DNA of 64,000 nt from Croceicoccus marinus (lineage in GTDB: Bacteria; Pseudomonadota; Alphaproteobacteria; Sphingomonadales; Sphingomonadaceae): positions 186,001 to 250,000 of the forward strand of contig NZ_CP019602.1 of assembly GCF_001661675.2 (NCBI RefSeq). The letters are read 5' to 3'. Shown in pieces: positions 45,235 to 53,910 of this stretch. The notes below the pieces were generated by a model. The model ran no database searches and was not told the DNA's origin. It saw only the letters and a list, made by a program, of their open reading frames with translations. Both the position numbers and the translations under genes were made by a program. Every line of letters starts with the position of its first letter. Position 1 is the stretch's first letter.

Positions 45235-47670
45235 ATGGGTAATGGGACTTCACAAGGACAGCCGCCACGCCATTCCGGGAAAGCCGGATCCTCCAACCCG
45301 CCTGTCGCCAACCCGCTTGTTGGCAGTGAAGTCATTCGTTTGTTTTCCAATGCCGCCAAGCAGGCCGCGCGCCGCCGCGTTGCGCTGATCGGCACCTATG
45401 TCCCGCGCAAATGCGGGATCGCGACCTTTACCGGTGACATCGTGGAGCAATCCGCCAATTTCCATCCGGACATCCATTTCGACGTCTATGCGCTGACGGA
45501 TCCGGCCAAGCCCGTGGATCACGGCAATATCGCGGGCGAAATAGCGCAGCACGATCCCGACGATTATGCCCGTGCGGCGCGGCGGATCAACGAATCCGGC
45601 GTCGACGCCATCTGGATCCAGCACGAATACGGCATCTATGGCGGCGATTGCGGCGAGATGATCCTGGATCTCGTGGACCGGGTGGCGGCTCCGCTGATCG
45701 TCACGCTTCATACCGTGCTGGCCCAGCCTTCTGCCAAGCAGCGCCGGATCGTCGAACGGCTGATCGACCGCGCTTCGCAGGTGATGGTGATGGCGCGCCA
45801 TTCGCGCGATCTGCTGATGGGCATGTACAATGTGGGCGATGCCCGCATCACCGTCATCGAACATGGCGCGCCCGATCGTCCGTTCGGCAGGCAGGACGAA
45901 TTCAAGCGCGCGATGGGTCTGGACAAGCGCACCGTCATGACGAGTTTCGGCCTGATCGGGCCGGGCAAGGGGCTTGAGCATGTCATCCAGGCATTGCCCG
46001 CGATCACCTCTCGCCATCCCGATTTCCTGTATCGCATCGTGGGCGCGACCCACCCCAATCTGGTCGCCGAGCAGGGTGAGAGCTATCGCGAAGATCTGCG
46101 CGCGCAGGCCGACCGTCTGGGCGTGGCGGGCCATATCGAATGGGACGACCGCTTCGTCGAGACCGAGGAATTGCTCGATCAGCTGGAGGCGAGCGACATC
46201 TATGTCACCGCCTATCCCAATCTGCAGCAATCGACGTCCGGCACGCTCAGCTATGCGGTCGCGCTGGGCAAGGCGGTGATTTCCACCCCCTATCTGCATG
46301 CGGCCGAACTGCTGGCCGACGGGGTCGGCGATCTGATCGAACCATGTTCGAGCGAGGCCATTGCCGCTGCGGTCAATCGGCTGCTCGACGATCCGGCGGA
46401 GCTCGCGGCCATGCAGAGGCGGGCCTATGCGCGCGGGCGGGAGACGATCTGGCCGCGCTATGCCGATGCCGTGGCGCGGCTGATTGACCGGGTCGCTGCC
46501 GATGCGCCGCGCCGCCGCATGGCAGAGCTTCAGACGCCGGCCTTGTCGGGTTTCCTCGACATGTGCGACGACACGGGCATGTTCCAGCACGCGATCGGCA
46601 AGGTACCCGATCGGCGGCACGGCTATTGCATCGATGACAATGCGCGGGCGCTGATGCTGGTCAGCCTGGCGGATGTGATGGACGAGCCGACCGCCGACCG
46701 GATGGCCTCGTGTTTCGCGGCTTTCATGAATCACGCCTGGAACCCGGATACGAACCGCTTTCGCAACTTCATGCGATTCGATCGCGGCTGGTGCGAGGAC
46801 AGCGGCTCTGACGATGCGAACGGGCGCGCCTTGTGGGCACTGGGTCATACGGCGCTACATGGACGGAGCGAGGACATTCGCTGGTGGGCGCGAGGCCTGT
46901 TCGACGAAGCTCTGTCGATGATGGACGACATCGGATCGCCGCGCGCGATCGCCTTTGCCACACTGGGCGCTGCATGCCGGGTGGAGGGCGAGCCCGACCA
47001 TGCAGGCGCGCTTGCCCTGTTAAATCGCAGCGGCGAACTGCTGCACCGCCTGCTGGCGGAATCGCGCCGCCCCGACTGGGCTTGGTTCGAGGCTGTGCTG
47101 GGTTATGACAACCCAAGGCTGTCGCAGGCCCTGATCGAGGCAGGGCGCATCACCGGGCGCGGCGAATGGACGCTGGCCGGGCTGTCCAGCCTGCGCTGGA
47201 TCGCGTCGATGCAGCTGTCGGCCACCGGCCAGTTCCGCCCCGTCGGGTCGGAGACGTTCAGCCACCCGCACGAAGCACTGCCCTTCGACCAGCAACCGCT
47301 TGAGGCGCAGGCTGCCATCGAGGCGGCGGCCAGCGCGTTCCGCGTCGATCCGTCGCGGCGCTGGGTCGAACATGCGCGCACCGCCTATCGCTGGTTCTTT
47401 GGTGAGAACGACCGCGGTGCGGTGCTTGCCAACCTGCGCACCGGCCAGTGCCGCGACGGCATCACGCCGCGCGGTGCCAATCGCAATTGCGGTGCAGAAT
47501 CGATTTTGGCATTTCAGCTTGCCTATTATGGCGTGCTAGCGCTGGCTCGTTCGCATCAGGACGAGTCGGATTCATCCGGTGGCGATCCGGAAGATCAACC
47601 CTTGGCGCTTGGCGCGGGAGACATTCTTGAGAAAAGGCGACTACCCGAAAAGCCCGCTGCGAATTTCTGA
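45235..47670 (+). CDS. Glycosyltransferase family 4 domain fused to a helical glycosidase-like domain
   Basis: About 811 residues. Residues 50-430 form a GT4/GT-B transferase: ALIGTYVPRKCGIATFTGDI, IWIQHEYGIYGGDCGEMILD, MTSFGLIGPGKGLEHVIQAL and STSGTLSYAVALGKAVIS. From about 450 to 790 a second domain follows (MFQHAIGKVPDRRHGYCIDD, NARALMLVSLAD, NRFRNFMRFDRGWCEDSGSD, REDGITPRGAN-like CRDGITPRGANRNCG near the end), resembling six-hairpin (alpha/alpha) glycosidase-type folds. The start is uncertain: ATG 45235 is conservative; ATG 45205 or TTG 45196 are in frame. It overlaps the GH130 gene and precedes two mannose genes, so a mannosyl transfer role is likely by inference. Confidence 0.82.
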   Translation: MGNGTSQGQPPRHSGKAGSSNPPVANPLVGSEVIRLFSNAAKQAARRRVALIGTYVPRKCGIATFTGDIVEQSANFHPDIHFDVYALTDPAKPVDHGNIAGEIAQHDPDDYARAARRINESGVDAIWIQHEYGIYGGDCGEMILDLVDRVAAPLIVTLHTVLAQPSAKQRRIVERLIDRASQVMVMARHSRDLLMGMYNVGDARITVIEHGAPDRPFGRQDEFKRAMGLDKRTVMTSFGLIGPGKGLEHVIQALPAITSRHPDFLYRIVGATHPNLVAEQGESYREDLRAQADRLGVAGHIEWDDRFVETEELLDQLEASDIYVTAYPNLQQSTSGTLSYAVALGKAVISTPYLHAAELLADGVGDLIEPCSSEAIAAAVNRLLDDPAELAAMQRRAYARGRETIWPRYADAVARLIDRVAADAPRRRMAELQTPALSGFLDMCDDTGMFQHAIGKVPDRRHGYCIDDNARALMLVSLADVMDEPTADRMASCFAAFMNHAWNPDTNRFRNFMRFDRGWCEDSGSDDANGRALWALGHTALHGRSEDIRWWARGLFDEALSMMDDIGSPRAIAFATLGAACRVEGEPDHAGALALLNRSGELLHRLLAESRRPDWAWFEAVLGYDNPRLSQALIEAGRITGRGEWTLAGLSSLRWIASMQLSATGQFRPVGSETFSHPHEALPFDQQPLEAQAAIEAAASAFRVDPSRRWVEHARTAYRWFFGENDRGAVLANLRTGQCRDGITPRGANRNCGAESILAFQLAYYGVLALARSHQDESDSSGGDPEDQPLALGAGDILEKRRLPEKPAANF

Positions 47671-48931
47671 CAGCAGGCTGCATGCAGATCATTCACGCGT
47701 TGTTCTTCGCCCCTTTCACCTAGGCTGGCAGGCGCGCACCGCCGACGGCAATCGCGCCATGAAGCTGATCGATGACATTGCCAGCCTCTCCGAAGAAGCG
47801 GTCGAGGCGGAGTATGCGCATGTCTGCCACGATTTCCTCGAGCGGCACTGGCAGACGGAGCAGATGTTCCTCGAGCGCTATGCCGAGGTCGAGGAAACGC
47901 TGGAACTTGACCCGGAGAACTATTCCGAACTGCGCAAGAAGCTGATCGGCAGCTATTTCTGCCACGAATATACCTATGCCGCAGCCGCGCTGATGAACCC
48001 GTCGATCGTCCCGCATCCGGACCAGAGCGGGATGAACGACGATGCCTGCCGCTTCGTGATGAGCCTGCGCGCCGTGGGCGAGGGGCACATCAGCTCGATC
48101 GCCTTTCGCGAGGGGATCATGGAATCGGACGGCACGTTCCGCCTCTGGCCGCAGTCGAGCTTCGCGACCGCCGCCAATTCGGCCGATATCCCGCCGGAAG
48201 GCGACGGCGCGGTGCAGGTGCATCGTCATCCCGAAAGCAGCCTGTCCAACACGGTGATCTTCCCGATTACCGAGCAGCAGGCGGGAGGGCTGGAGGATCT
48301 GCGCCTGGTCCGGTTCGACCACGGCGACGGCGACTATGAATGGATCGGCACCTACACCGCCTATTCGGGCCGTTCGATCCGGTCGGAACTGCTGCGCACC
48401 CGCGATTTCCGCAGCTTCACGCTGGAGCCGATCCTGGGCAAGGCGGGCCGCAACAAGGGCATGGCGCTGTTTCCGCAGAAGATCGGCGGCCGCTATGCGA
48501 TGGTCGGGCGGCAGGACGGCAAGAACCTGTTCCTGATCTACTCCGACGATCTCGTCACCTGGGACGATGACGGCGAAAAGCTGATGGGCCCGAAATATCC
48601 CTGGGAATTCATCCAGATAGGCAATTGCGGTAGCCCGATCCTTACCGACGAGGGGTGGCTGCTGTTCACCCATGGGGTCGGGGCGATGCGCAAATATTCG
48701 CTGGGATGCGCCCTGCTGGACCGCGACGACCCTTCCAAGGTACTGGCGCGCAGCCCCGCACCGGTTCTGGCCGCAGAGGACGACGACAGGTCGGGCTATG
48801 TGCCGAACGTGGTATATACTTGCGGGGCCTTGAAACTGGGCGGCAGCATGTTGATTCCTTACGGTATATCGGACAGCGCGGTGGGCTTCGCCAGCTGTTC
48901 TGTCGAAGACCTGCTGGCGATGATGGAGTAA
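47627..48931 (+). CDS. GH130-family glycoside hydrolase/phosphorylase
   Basis: About 434 residues. A five-bladed propeller enzyme: YFCHEYTYAAAALMNPSIVP, RFVMSLRAVGEGHISSIAFR, GLEDLRLVRF, KGMALFPQKIGGRYAMVGRQ, NLFLIYSDDLVTW and IQIGNCGSPILTDEGWLLFT are family-like. GH130 members phosphorolyse or hydrolyse beta-mannosides. The start chosen is TTG 47627, which has GGGAG six bases before it; GTG 47579 is in frame without a site. It overlaps the glycosyltransferase by 44 bases, so the two are co-expressed. Confidence 0.83.
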   Translation: MRKGDYPKSPLRISDSRLHADHSRVVLRPFHLGWQARTADGNRAMKLIDDIASLSEEAVEAEYAHVCHDFLERHWQTEQMFLERYAEVEETLELDPENYSELRKKLIGSYFCHEYTYAAAALMNPSIVPHPDQSGMNDDACRFVMSLRAVGEGHISSIAFREGIMESDGTFRLWPQSSFATAANSADIPPEGDGAVQVHRHPESSLSNTVIFPITEQQAGGLEDLRLVRFDHGDGDYEWIGTYTAYSGRSIRSELLRTRDFRSFTLEPILGKAGRNKGMALFPQKIGGRYAMVGRQDGKNLFLIYSDDLVTWDDDGEKLMGPKYPWEFIQIGNCGSPILTDEGWLLFTHGVGAMRKYSLGCALLDRDDPSKVLARSPAPVLAAEDDDRSGYVPNVVYTCGALKLGGSMLIPYGISDSAVGFASCSVEDLLAMME

Positions 48932-48940
48932 CGCCCCGCA

Positions 48941-49978
48941 ATGGCAAAAATGGTTCCTGTCGTGCTGTGCGGTGGCAGCGGCACGCGGCTGTGGCCGCGA
49001 TCGCGCAAGAGCTTTCCGAAGCCCTTCCTGCCGCTGATCGGCGAGACGACTCTGTTCGAGGCGACGCTGCAACGCTGCGCCGATGCGGGCAGCTTCCTTC
49101 CCCCCATCGTGGTGACGGGCGAAAGCCACCTTGCCCATGTCGACGACCAGCTGGGCGACCTGCCGGGTGCGGGCATCATCGTCGAGCCGATGGCCCGCAA
49201 CACGGCCGCGGCAATCGCGATGGCGGCCTGCCGGCTCGCGCCGGACAGCGTGATGCTGGTGTGCCCGTCGGACCACCACATCGCCGACGTGCAGGCTTTC
49301 GAGCGCTCGGCCAGGCAGGCGGCCGCGCTTGCGGACGATGGCTGGCTGGTCGCCTTCGGCATTACCGCCACCGCGCCCGAGACGGGCTATGGCTATATCA
49401 AGCGCGGCGAGCCGATCGGCCCCGGCGCCTATCAGGTCGAGCGTTTCGTCGAGAAGCCCGACCTTGACCGGGCACGCGAGTTCCTGGCCGATGGCGGCTA
49501 TAGCTGGAACGGCGGGCTGTTCGCGTTCCGCGCGGATCGCTTCATGGAAGAGCTGGAAGCCCACCGCCCGTCAATCGCTGCCGCCGCGCGCAAGGCTGCC
49601 GAGATGGGCCGGGAAGAAGGCCGACGTTTCCATCCCGATGCCGATGCCTTTGCCGAGATCGAATCGGAATCGGTCGATTACGCGGTCATGGAAAACACGA
49701 CCCGCGCCGCCGTGGTGCCCGCCAGCATGGGCTGGTCCGACATCGGAAGCTGGACCAGCCTGCGCGATGCGCTGCTGCGCGACGGCGAGGGCAACACCGT
49801 CAACGGGCGCGCCGAGCTGGTCGATTGCAGCAATGTCTATGTCGAGACCGACGGACCGCGCGTGTCGGCGATCGGGCTGGACGACGTGGTCGTAGTGGTC
49901 GATGGTGACGAAGTGCTGGTGACCACCGCGGCGGGCGCGCAAAAGGTCGGCAAGCTGCAAGGCGCGGCACGGCAATAG
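48941..49978 (+). CDS. manC: Mannose-1-phosphate guanylyltransferase
   Basis: A 345-residue nucleotidyltransferase that makes GDP-mannose. Motifs: VLCGGSGTRLWPRSRKSFPK, VEPMARNTAAAIAMAA, CPSDHHIADVQAF, ETGYGYIKRG and FVEKPDLDRA. It lacks the C-terminal isomerase domain found in bifunctional ManC; a separate isomerase gene follows. It starts 10 bases after the GH130 stop. Role: sugar-nucleotide supply for polysaccharide or mannoside synthesis. Confidence 0.93.
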   Translation: MAKMVPVVLCGGSGTRLWPRSRKSFPKPFLPLIGETTLFEATLQRCADAGSFLPPIVVTGESHLAHVDDQLGDLPGAGIIVEPMARNTAAAIAMAACRLAPDSVMLVCPSDHHIADVQAFERSARQAAALADDGWLVAFGITATAPETGYGYIKRGEPIGPGAYQVERFVEKPDLDRAREFLADGGYSWNGGLFAFRADRFMEELEAHRPSIAAAARKAAEMGREEGRRFHPDADAFAEIESESVDYAVMENTTRAAVVPASMGWSDIGSWTSLRDALLRDGEGNTVNGRAELVDCSNVYVETDGPRVSAIGLDDVVVVVDGDEVLVTTAAGAQKVGKLQGAARQ

Positions 49979-50030
49979 ACAATGATAACGGGCCGGCACG
50001 ATGTCGGCGGCAATGATGAAGGTTGCGGCG

Positions 50031-50834
50031 ATGGCTATTCTGCCCACGCGTGAGGTCGAGAAGGTGTGGGGCCGGGATACGCTGCCCGCGCCGTTCTCGG
50101 CGCCCGAAGGCAAGCGCATTGGCGAGATCTGGTTCGAGCCGCCCGAGCAGCTGGGCGAGTTGCTCGTCAAATATATCTTCACATGCGAAAAGCTGTCGAT
50201 CCAGACGCACCCCGACGACGACCAGGCCGAGGCGATGGGCAAGGGCCGGCAGGGCAAGTCCGAGTGCTGGTATGTGATCGATGCCGATCCGGGCGCGACG
50301 CTGGGTGTGGGCTTCGCCGACGATATCGACGCGGATGCAATGCGAGCCGCCGCCCTCGACGGATCGATCGAGGATCTGATGGTCTGGCACGAAGTCAAGG
50401 CGGGCGATTTCTTCTATATCCCCGCCAATACGGTGCACGCGATCGGCGCGGGTGTCAGCCTGATCGAGGTCCAGCAGAACTCCGACATCACCTATCGCCT
50501 GTACGATTATGGCCGCCCGCGCGAACTGCATCTGGAAGACGGCATGGCCGTCGCCAAGGGCGAGCCCTATGACCCGGCGCTTTCCCGCCATGTGCCCGAT
50601 CGCGGCAGCTTTCGTCTGGTGGATGGGCCGTTCTTCATCCTAGACCGGCTGGACGGACCGCCGGACACCGGCACGGCGGCGGATTACGCCGGCCGGCTGC
50701 TGGTCATTCCGCGCGACAATCCCGTGACGGTCGGCGGCGAACAGGTCCACCCCGGACAATGCGCGCTGGCGGACGACATCGCTTCGGTCGAGTTTCCACA
50801 GGACGGCTGCTGCCTGATTGCGCGCCCCGTCTGA
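50031..50834 (+). CDS. manA: Mannose-6-phosphate isomerase, class I
   Basis: About 267 residues. The zinc-binding cupin shows LSIQTHPDDDQAEAMGKGRQ with the metal His and FFYIPANTVHAIGAGVSLIE. EVEKVWGRDTLP is the usual N-terminal motif. The ATG at 50031 with AAGG 8 bases upstream is preferred; ATGs at 50001, 50013 and 50016 are in frame. It converts fructose-6-phosphate and mannose-6-phosphate, feeding GDP-mannose synthesis with the preceding gene. Confidence 0.92.
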   Translation: MAILPTREVEKVWGRDTLPAPFSAPEGKRIGEIWFEPPEQLGELLVKYIFTCEKLSIQTHPDDDQAEAMGKGRQGKSECWYVIDADPGATLGVGFADDIDADAMRAAALDGSIEDLMVWHEVKAGDFFYIPANTVHAIGAGVSLIEVQQNSDITYRLYDYGRPRELHLEDGMAVAKGEPYDPALSRHVPDRGSFRLVDGPFFILDRLDGPPDTGTAADYAGRLLVIPRDNPVTVGGEQVHPGQCALADDIASVEFPQDGCCLIARPV

Positions 50835-50876
50835 TCGCATCTTGCGCAAGGGCGCGTCCGGACTACATTCGCCGCC

Positions 50877-51317
50877 ATGATAGCGGAGACCATCCAGCTC
50901 GCCCTTGCGCCCGTGTTCGTACTGGTCGCGATCGGCAACATCCTCAACCTGCTGGCTGGCCGGCTGGGCCGGGTGGTGGATCGCGCGCGCGCGTTGCAGG
51001 TCAAGTACAAGGAAACCGAAGGATCCGAACATGACGAGGTCGTGCGCGAGATCCGGTCGGTCGATCAGCGGATCGCCATGATCAATCGCGCGATGCTGCT
51101 GTTGGTGGTGTCTGCCCTGATGATCGGGCTGACGGTGCTGTCGATCTTCCTCACCACCTATTACTGGGCGCATCTGGGCTGGCTGGACGGGGTGTTCTTC
51201 CTGTTCGCGCTGATGCTGCTGATGATCGCGCTGGTCACCTTCCTGTCCGAGGCGCGGCTGGCGTCAAGCACGCTGCGCATCCCCGCGCAGCTGCTGGAGA
51301 GCCACCGCAAGCTTTAG
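50877..51317 (+). CDS. DUF2721 membrane protein
   Basis: A 146-residue membrane protein with helices near residues 5-25, 70-95 and 103-125. APVFVLVAIGNILNLLAGRL with DRARAL fits DUF2721, a family of unknown function. Its stop overlaps the 3' end of the convergent gene by 4 bases. Confidence 0.8.
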   Translation: MIAETIQLALAPVFVLVAIGNILNLLAGRLGRVVDRARALQVKYKETEGSEHDEVVREIRSVDQRIAMINRAMLLLVVSALMIGLTVLSIFLTTYYWAHLGWLDGVFFLFALMLLMIALVTFLSEARLASSTLRIPAQLLESHRKL

Positions 51318-51610
51318 CTCAGCAGCTTGCGGCCCTTGTCTTCCAGCGTGCCGCTGATCATCGGTTCGACGAAGGACAGGGCGGGCGGCAGGTCGATTTC
51401 GAACACCACCTGCGTATCTTCGACATCGACGTGGCCGGTCAGTTCCTGGCCCATGGCGCGGATTATCATCAACATACGGTCGTCGCTCTGCCACGAGGTT
51501 TCGATCTGGGCGAGGCCGCCCGGCACGAAATCCGTCATGTCGCCGCGGCGCGTGTCGAGACGGCGGCGCACTTCGGCACGGTCGAGCGAATGGGGTACGG
51601 CTACGCGCAT
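51314..51610 (-). CDS. Polyhydroxyalkanoic acid system family protein
   Basis: A 98-residue protein matching the PHA-granule-region family: MRVAVPHSLDRAEVRRRLDT at the N-terminus, then ETSWQSDDRMLMIIRAMGQE and FEIDLPPALSFVEPMISGTL. The family is found near PHA genes in other bacteria but its role is unclear. No PHA synthase is near here. It lies 26 bases after the XpaC-like gene on the same strand. Confidence 0.75.
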   Translation of the reverse strand: MRVAVPHSLDRAEVRRRLDTRRGDMTDFVPGGLAQIETSWQSDDRMLMIIRAMGQELTGHVDVEDTQVVFEIDLPPALSFVEPMISGTLEDKGRKLLS

Positions 51611-51636
51611 GGTCTAGGGTCTCTCTTGCAGAAGGG

Positions 51637-52581
51637 TCAGCGCTTGCTGCGCGAAGGCAGCGGGCTGTTGTCGAAATCCAGCGGCACGCCCCTATCGAGA
51701 TCGGGCCTATCGAGATCGGGCCTGTCCAGATCGGGCCTGTCCAGATCGGCGCTGTCCAGATCGGCGCTGTCACGGTCGGGGCGGGGCAGGGCGACATCGG
51801 CCGCGCCGGGCGGCGGTAGGGCGGCATCCTGCGCCGACACCTCGCCCAGCGGCATGTCCGGCGCGCCATAGCGGTAATCGAGATAGCGGCTGCGGATTGC
51901 CAGCTCGTCCAATGCGCCTTCGGCCAGCTGGCGGGTGACGGTGTCGATTTCGGCGCTGATACGCTGCAATCCGTCCACCAACTGCACGTCGGGCGTACCG
52001 CCCGCGCGCGCTTCGCGGCGCAGGTGCGACGGGATCGCGGTATAGCTTGCGACCATTTGCGGCAGATGTTCGCCCACCAGCTTGCGCACCTCGACCGCGG
52101 CGGGCGTATTCTCGTCCAGGCCGGTCAGCTGCACGCCCAGCCCGTCGAGTTGGCTGCCGATATGGTCGATCAGCTGCACCGCGGGCGCGGGCAGCGCGGG
52201 GCGCTGCGCTTCCAGCCACAGTTCCGTCCGGTTGACGGTCTGCTTCAGGTCGCCTTTGGTCAGATCCTCGCGCCGGGGCATCTTGATGCGCGGAAAACGC
52301 AGGAACACGAAGGCGGCCACGATCATCAGCAGGACGGTGACGAACAGCCCCTCGAACCCCAGCGCCGATACGAAGGCGCCGAAGGCCATCGACGCGATCA
52401 CGATCACCGCCAGTGCCACCGCGAGGCGCAGCAGCTTGCCGGTCAGGTGCTTGCGCTTGATCCTGGCCGAACCCTTCCCGATCGATTTGCCGCCCACGCG
52501 CCGACCGCCCGCGCGCTGATGCGTCAGGCTGGACTTGGCAGAAGCCATGATCCGGTCGGATTCGTGCGTGCTGTCGGCCAT
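51637..52581 (-). CDS. XpaC-like membrane protein with C-terminal pentapeptide repeats
   Basis: A 314-residue protein. Two adjacent hydrophobic helices (LLRLAVALAVIVIASMAFGA and LFVTVLLMIVAAFVFLRF) follow a basic N-terminus. A long soluble helical domain (about 105-230) follows. Near residues 270-298 the motif DSADL/DRPDL repeats in tandem. Position directly upstream of nothing but 11 bases downstream of telA matches the common xpaC-telA pairing (5-bromo-4-chloroindolyl phosphate hydrolysis family), so I call it XpaC-like. GAGGCGAGG lies before the ATG. Confidence 0.6.
   Translation of the reverse strand: MADSTHESDRIMASAKSSLTHQRAGGRRVGGKSIGKGSARIKRKHLTGKLLRLAVALAVIVIASMAFGAFVSALGFEGLFVTVLLMIVAAFVFLRFPRIKMPRREDLTKGDLKQTVNRTELWLEAQRPALPAPAVQLIDHIGSQLDGLGVQLTGLDENTPAAVEVRKLVGEHLPQMVASYTAIPSHLRREARAGGTPDVQLVDGLQRISAEIDTVTRQLAEGALDELAIRSRYLDYRYGAPDMPLGEVSAQDAALPPPGAADVALPRPDRDSADLDSADLDRPDLDRPDLDRPDLDRGVPLDFDNSPLPSRSKR
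51691..51780. repeat. 15-base tandem repeat coding for a pentapeptide repeat
   Basis: Six units of about 15 bases (plus strand CCTATCGAGATCGGG, CCTGTCCAGATCGGG, CGCTGTCCAGATCGG variants) in the 3' part of the XpaC-like gene. In the protein they give DSADL, DSADL, DRPDL, DRPDL, DRPDL and DR. Copy number could vary between strains. Confidence 0.8.
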
Positions 52582-52591
52582 GCGCCTCGCC

Positions 52592-53806
52592 TCAGCCCTC
52601 GATGCTCAGCAGGTCGGACTGCTGGATTTCGGCGGCCGCGCGATTGGCGCCTTCGGCCCGCGCGATATAGCCGCGCGAGCGTTCCACCTCGTCCGACAAG
52701 GTATCGACGGTCTGCTTCATCGAATCGAGCGCCTTGACCTTGAAATTGTCGATCGTGTCCATCGTGTCATAGATGTTCTGGAACGCGCGCTGCAGCGTTT
52801 CCAGCGGAATCGTGCTGGACGCGGCCTGTTCGTGGATCGATCCGGTCTGCTGCTTCAGCAGCGTGCTGGTCGAATCGATGATGCCCGCGGTCGTGGTGTT
52901 GAGCGCGGTGATCTGGCCCAGCACCAGCTTCTGGTTGGTCATCGCCTGCGCCACGGTCACCGCGGTGCGCAATGCCGACACGGTGGTGGTGCTGGCGCGG
53001 TCGACGCCCTTCACCAGCTCGATATTGTTCTTCTTGACCAGGTCGAGCGCGAGATAGCCCTGCACCGATACCGCCATCTGCGTCAGCAGGTCCTGCGTGC
53101 GCTGGCGCGTGTAGAACAGCGCCGTCTCGCGGATCGCCTTGGCCTTGGCCGGGTCGGAAATGTCGAGTTCGTTCGCGGCATTCTCAAGCTCGCGGTCAAG
53201 AGCCTTGGAGATGTGGATCATCTGTTCCAGATTGCCCATCGCTTCCCACAGCTTGGCCCGCTCGGTATCGATGGCGGCATTGTCCATCAGCAGCTCGTCC
53301 TTGCCGCTGGCGAGGCGGGTGAGGATCGACTGGATGTGCGACTGGGCGCTGGTGTAGCTGTCGAAGTAGTTCTTCAGCTTGTTGCCGAACGGAATGATGC
53401 CCAGAATCTTGCGCGGGCCCGACAGCTTGCCCTGGCGGCCGGGATCCAGCTCCTCCACGGTGCGGCGCAGTTCGGCCAGGTCGGTGCCCACGCCGGTATC
53501 CTTGTCCATCGCGCGTACCGGGCGGTCGAGGAAGCGGTTCGACTGGCCAGCCGCCGCCACGATTTCCTTGCGGCCCATGTTGGTCAGCTGGTCGACCTTC
53601 TTGCCGAATTCGGGCGAATTGGCATCGGCGGAAATCAGATCCTCGACAAAGCTTTCGACCTTGGCGTCCAGCTTCGATTTCACCTGTTCGCTGACGGGCA
53701 CGAGGCCCGCGGCCTTTTCGGGCTTCACGTCGGGAACGGGGCTGGGCGCCTCGAGCGAAAGCTCGTTCTCGGTGGCGGTTGCGGTGGGTACGGTCTGGTC
53801 TGCCAT
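52592..53806 (-). CDS. telA: TelA-family toxic anion resistance protein
   Basis: A 404-residue helical protein. Motifs: GVGTDLAELRRTVEELDPGR, KILGIIPFGNKLKNYFDSYT, SAQSHIQSILTRLASGKDEL and VKGVDRASTTTVSALRTAVT match TelA, linked to tellurite and envelope stress resistance. The second ATG (53806) is chosen, with AGG 6 bases upstream; ATG 53812 also exists. It forms a pair with the XpaC-like gene 11 bases downstream. Confidence 0.9.
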   Translation of the reverse strand: MADQTVPTATATENELSLEAPSPVPDVKPEKAAGLVPVSEQVKSKLDAKVESFVEDLISADANSPEFGKKVDQLTNMGRKEIVAAAGQSNRFLDRPVRAMDKDTGVGTDLAELRRTVEELDPGRQGKLSGPRKILGIIPFGNKLKNYFDSYTSAQSHIQSILTRLASGKDELLMDNAAIDTERAKLWEAMGNLEQMIHISKALDRELENAANELDISDPAKAKAIRETALFYTRQRTQDLLTQMAVSVQGYLALDLVKKNNIELVKGVDRASTTTVSALRTAVTVAQAMTNQKLVLGQITALNTTTAGIIDSTSTLLKQQTGSIHEQAASSTIPLETLQRAFQNIYDTMDTIDNFKVKALDSMKQTVDTLSDEVERSRGYIARAEGANRAAAEIQQSDLLSIEG

Positions 53807-53910
53807 CGTCATCCTGAAAGTTGTCCGGTGCCCTGCGGCGACCCGATTAGATTAGTGTATTAGCAGCGTAAGACAGTCGTTTCAAGAAAGCGCAGTGATC
53901 GGGCGGGCGT

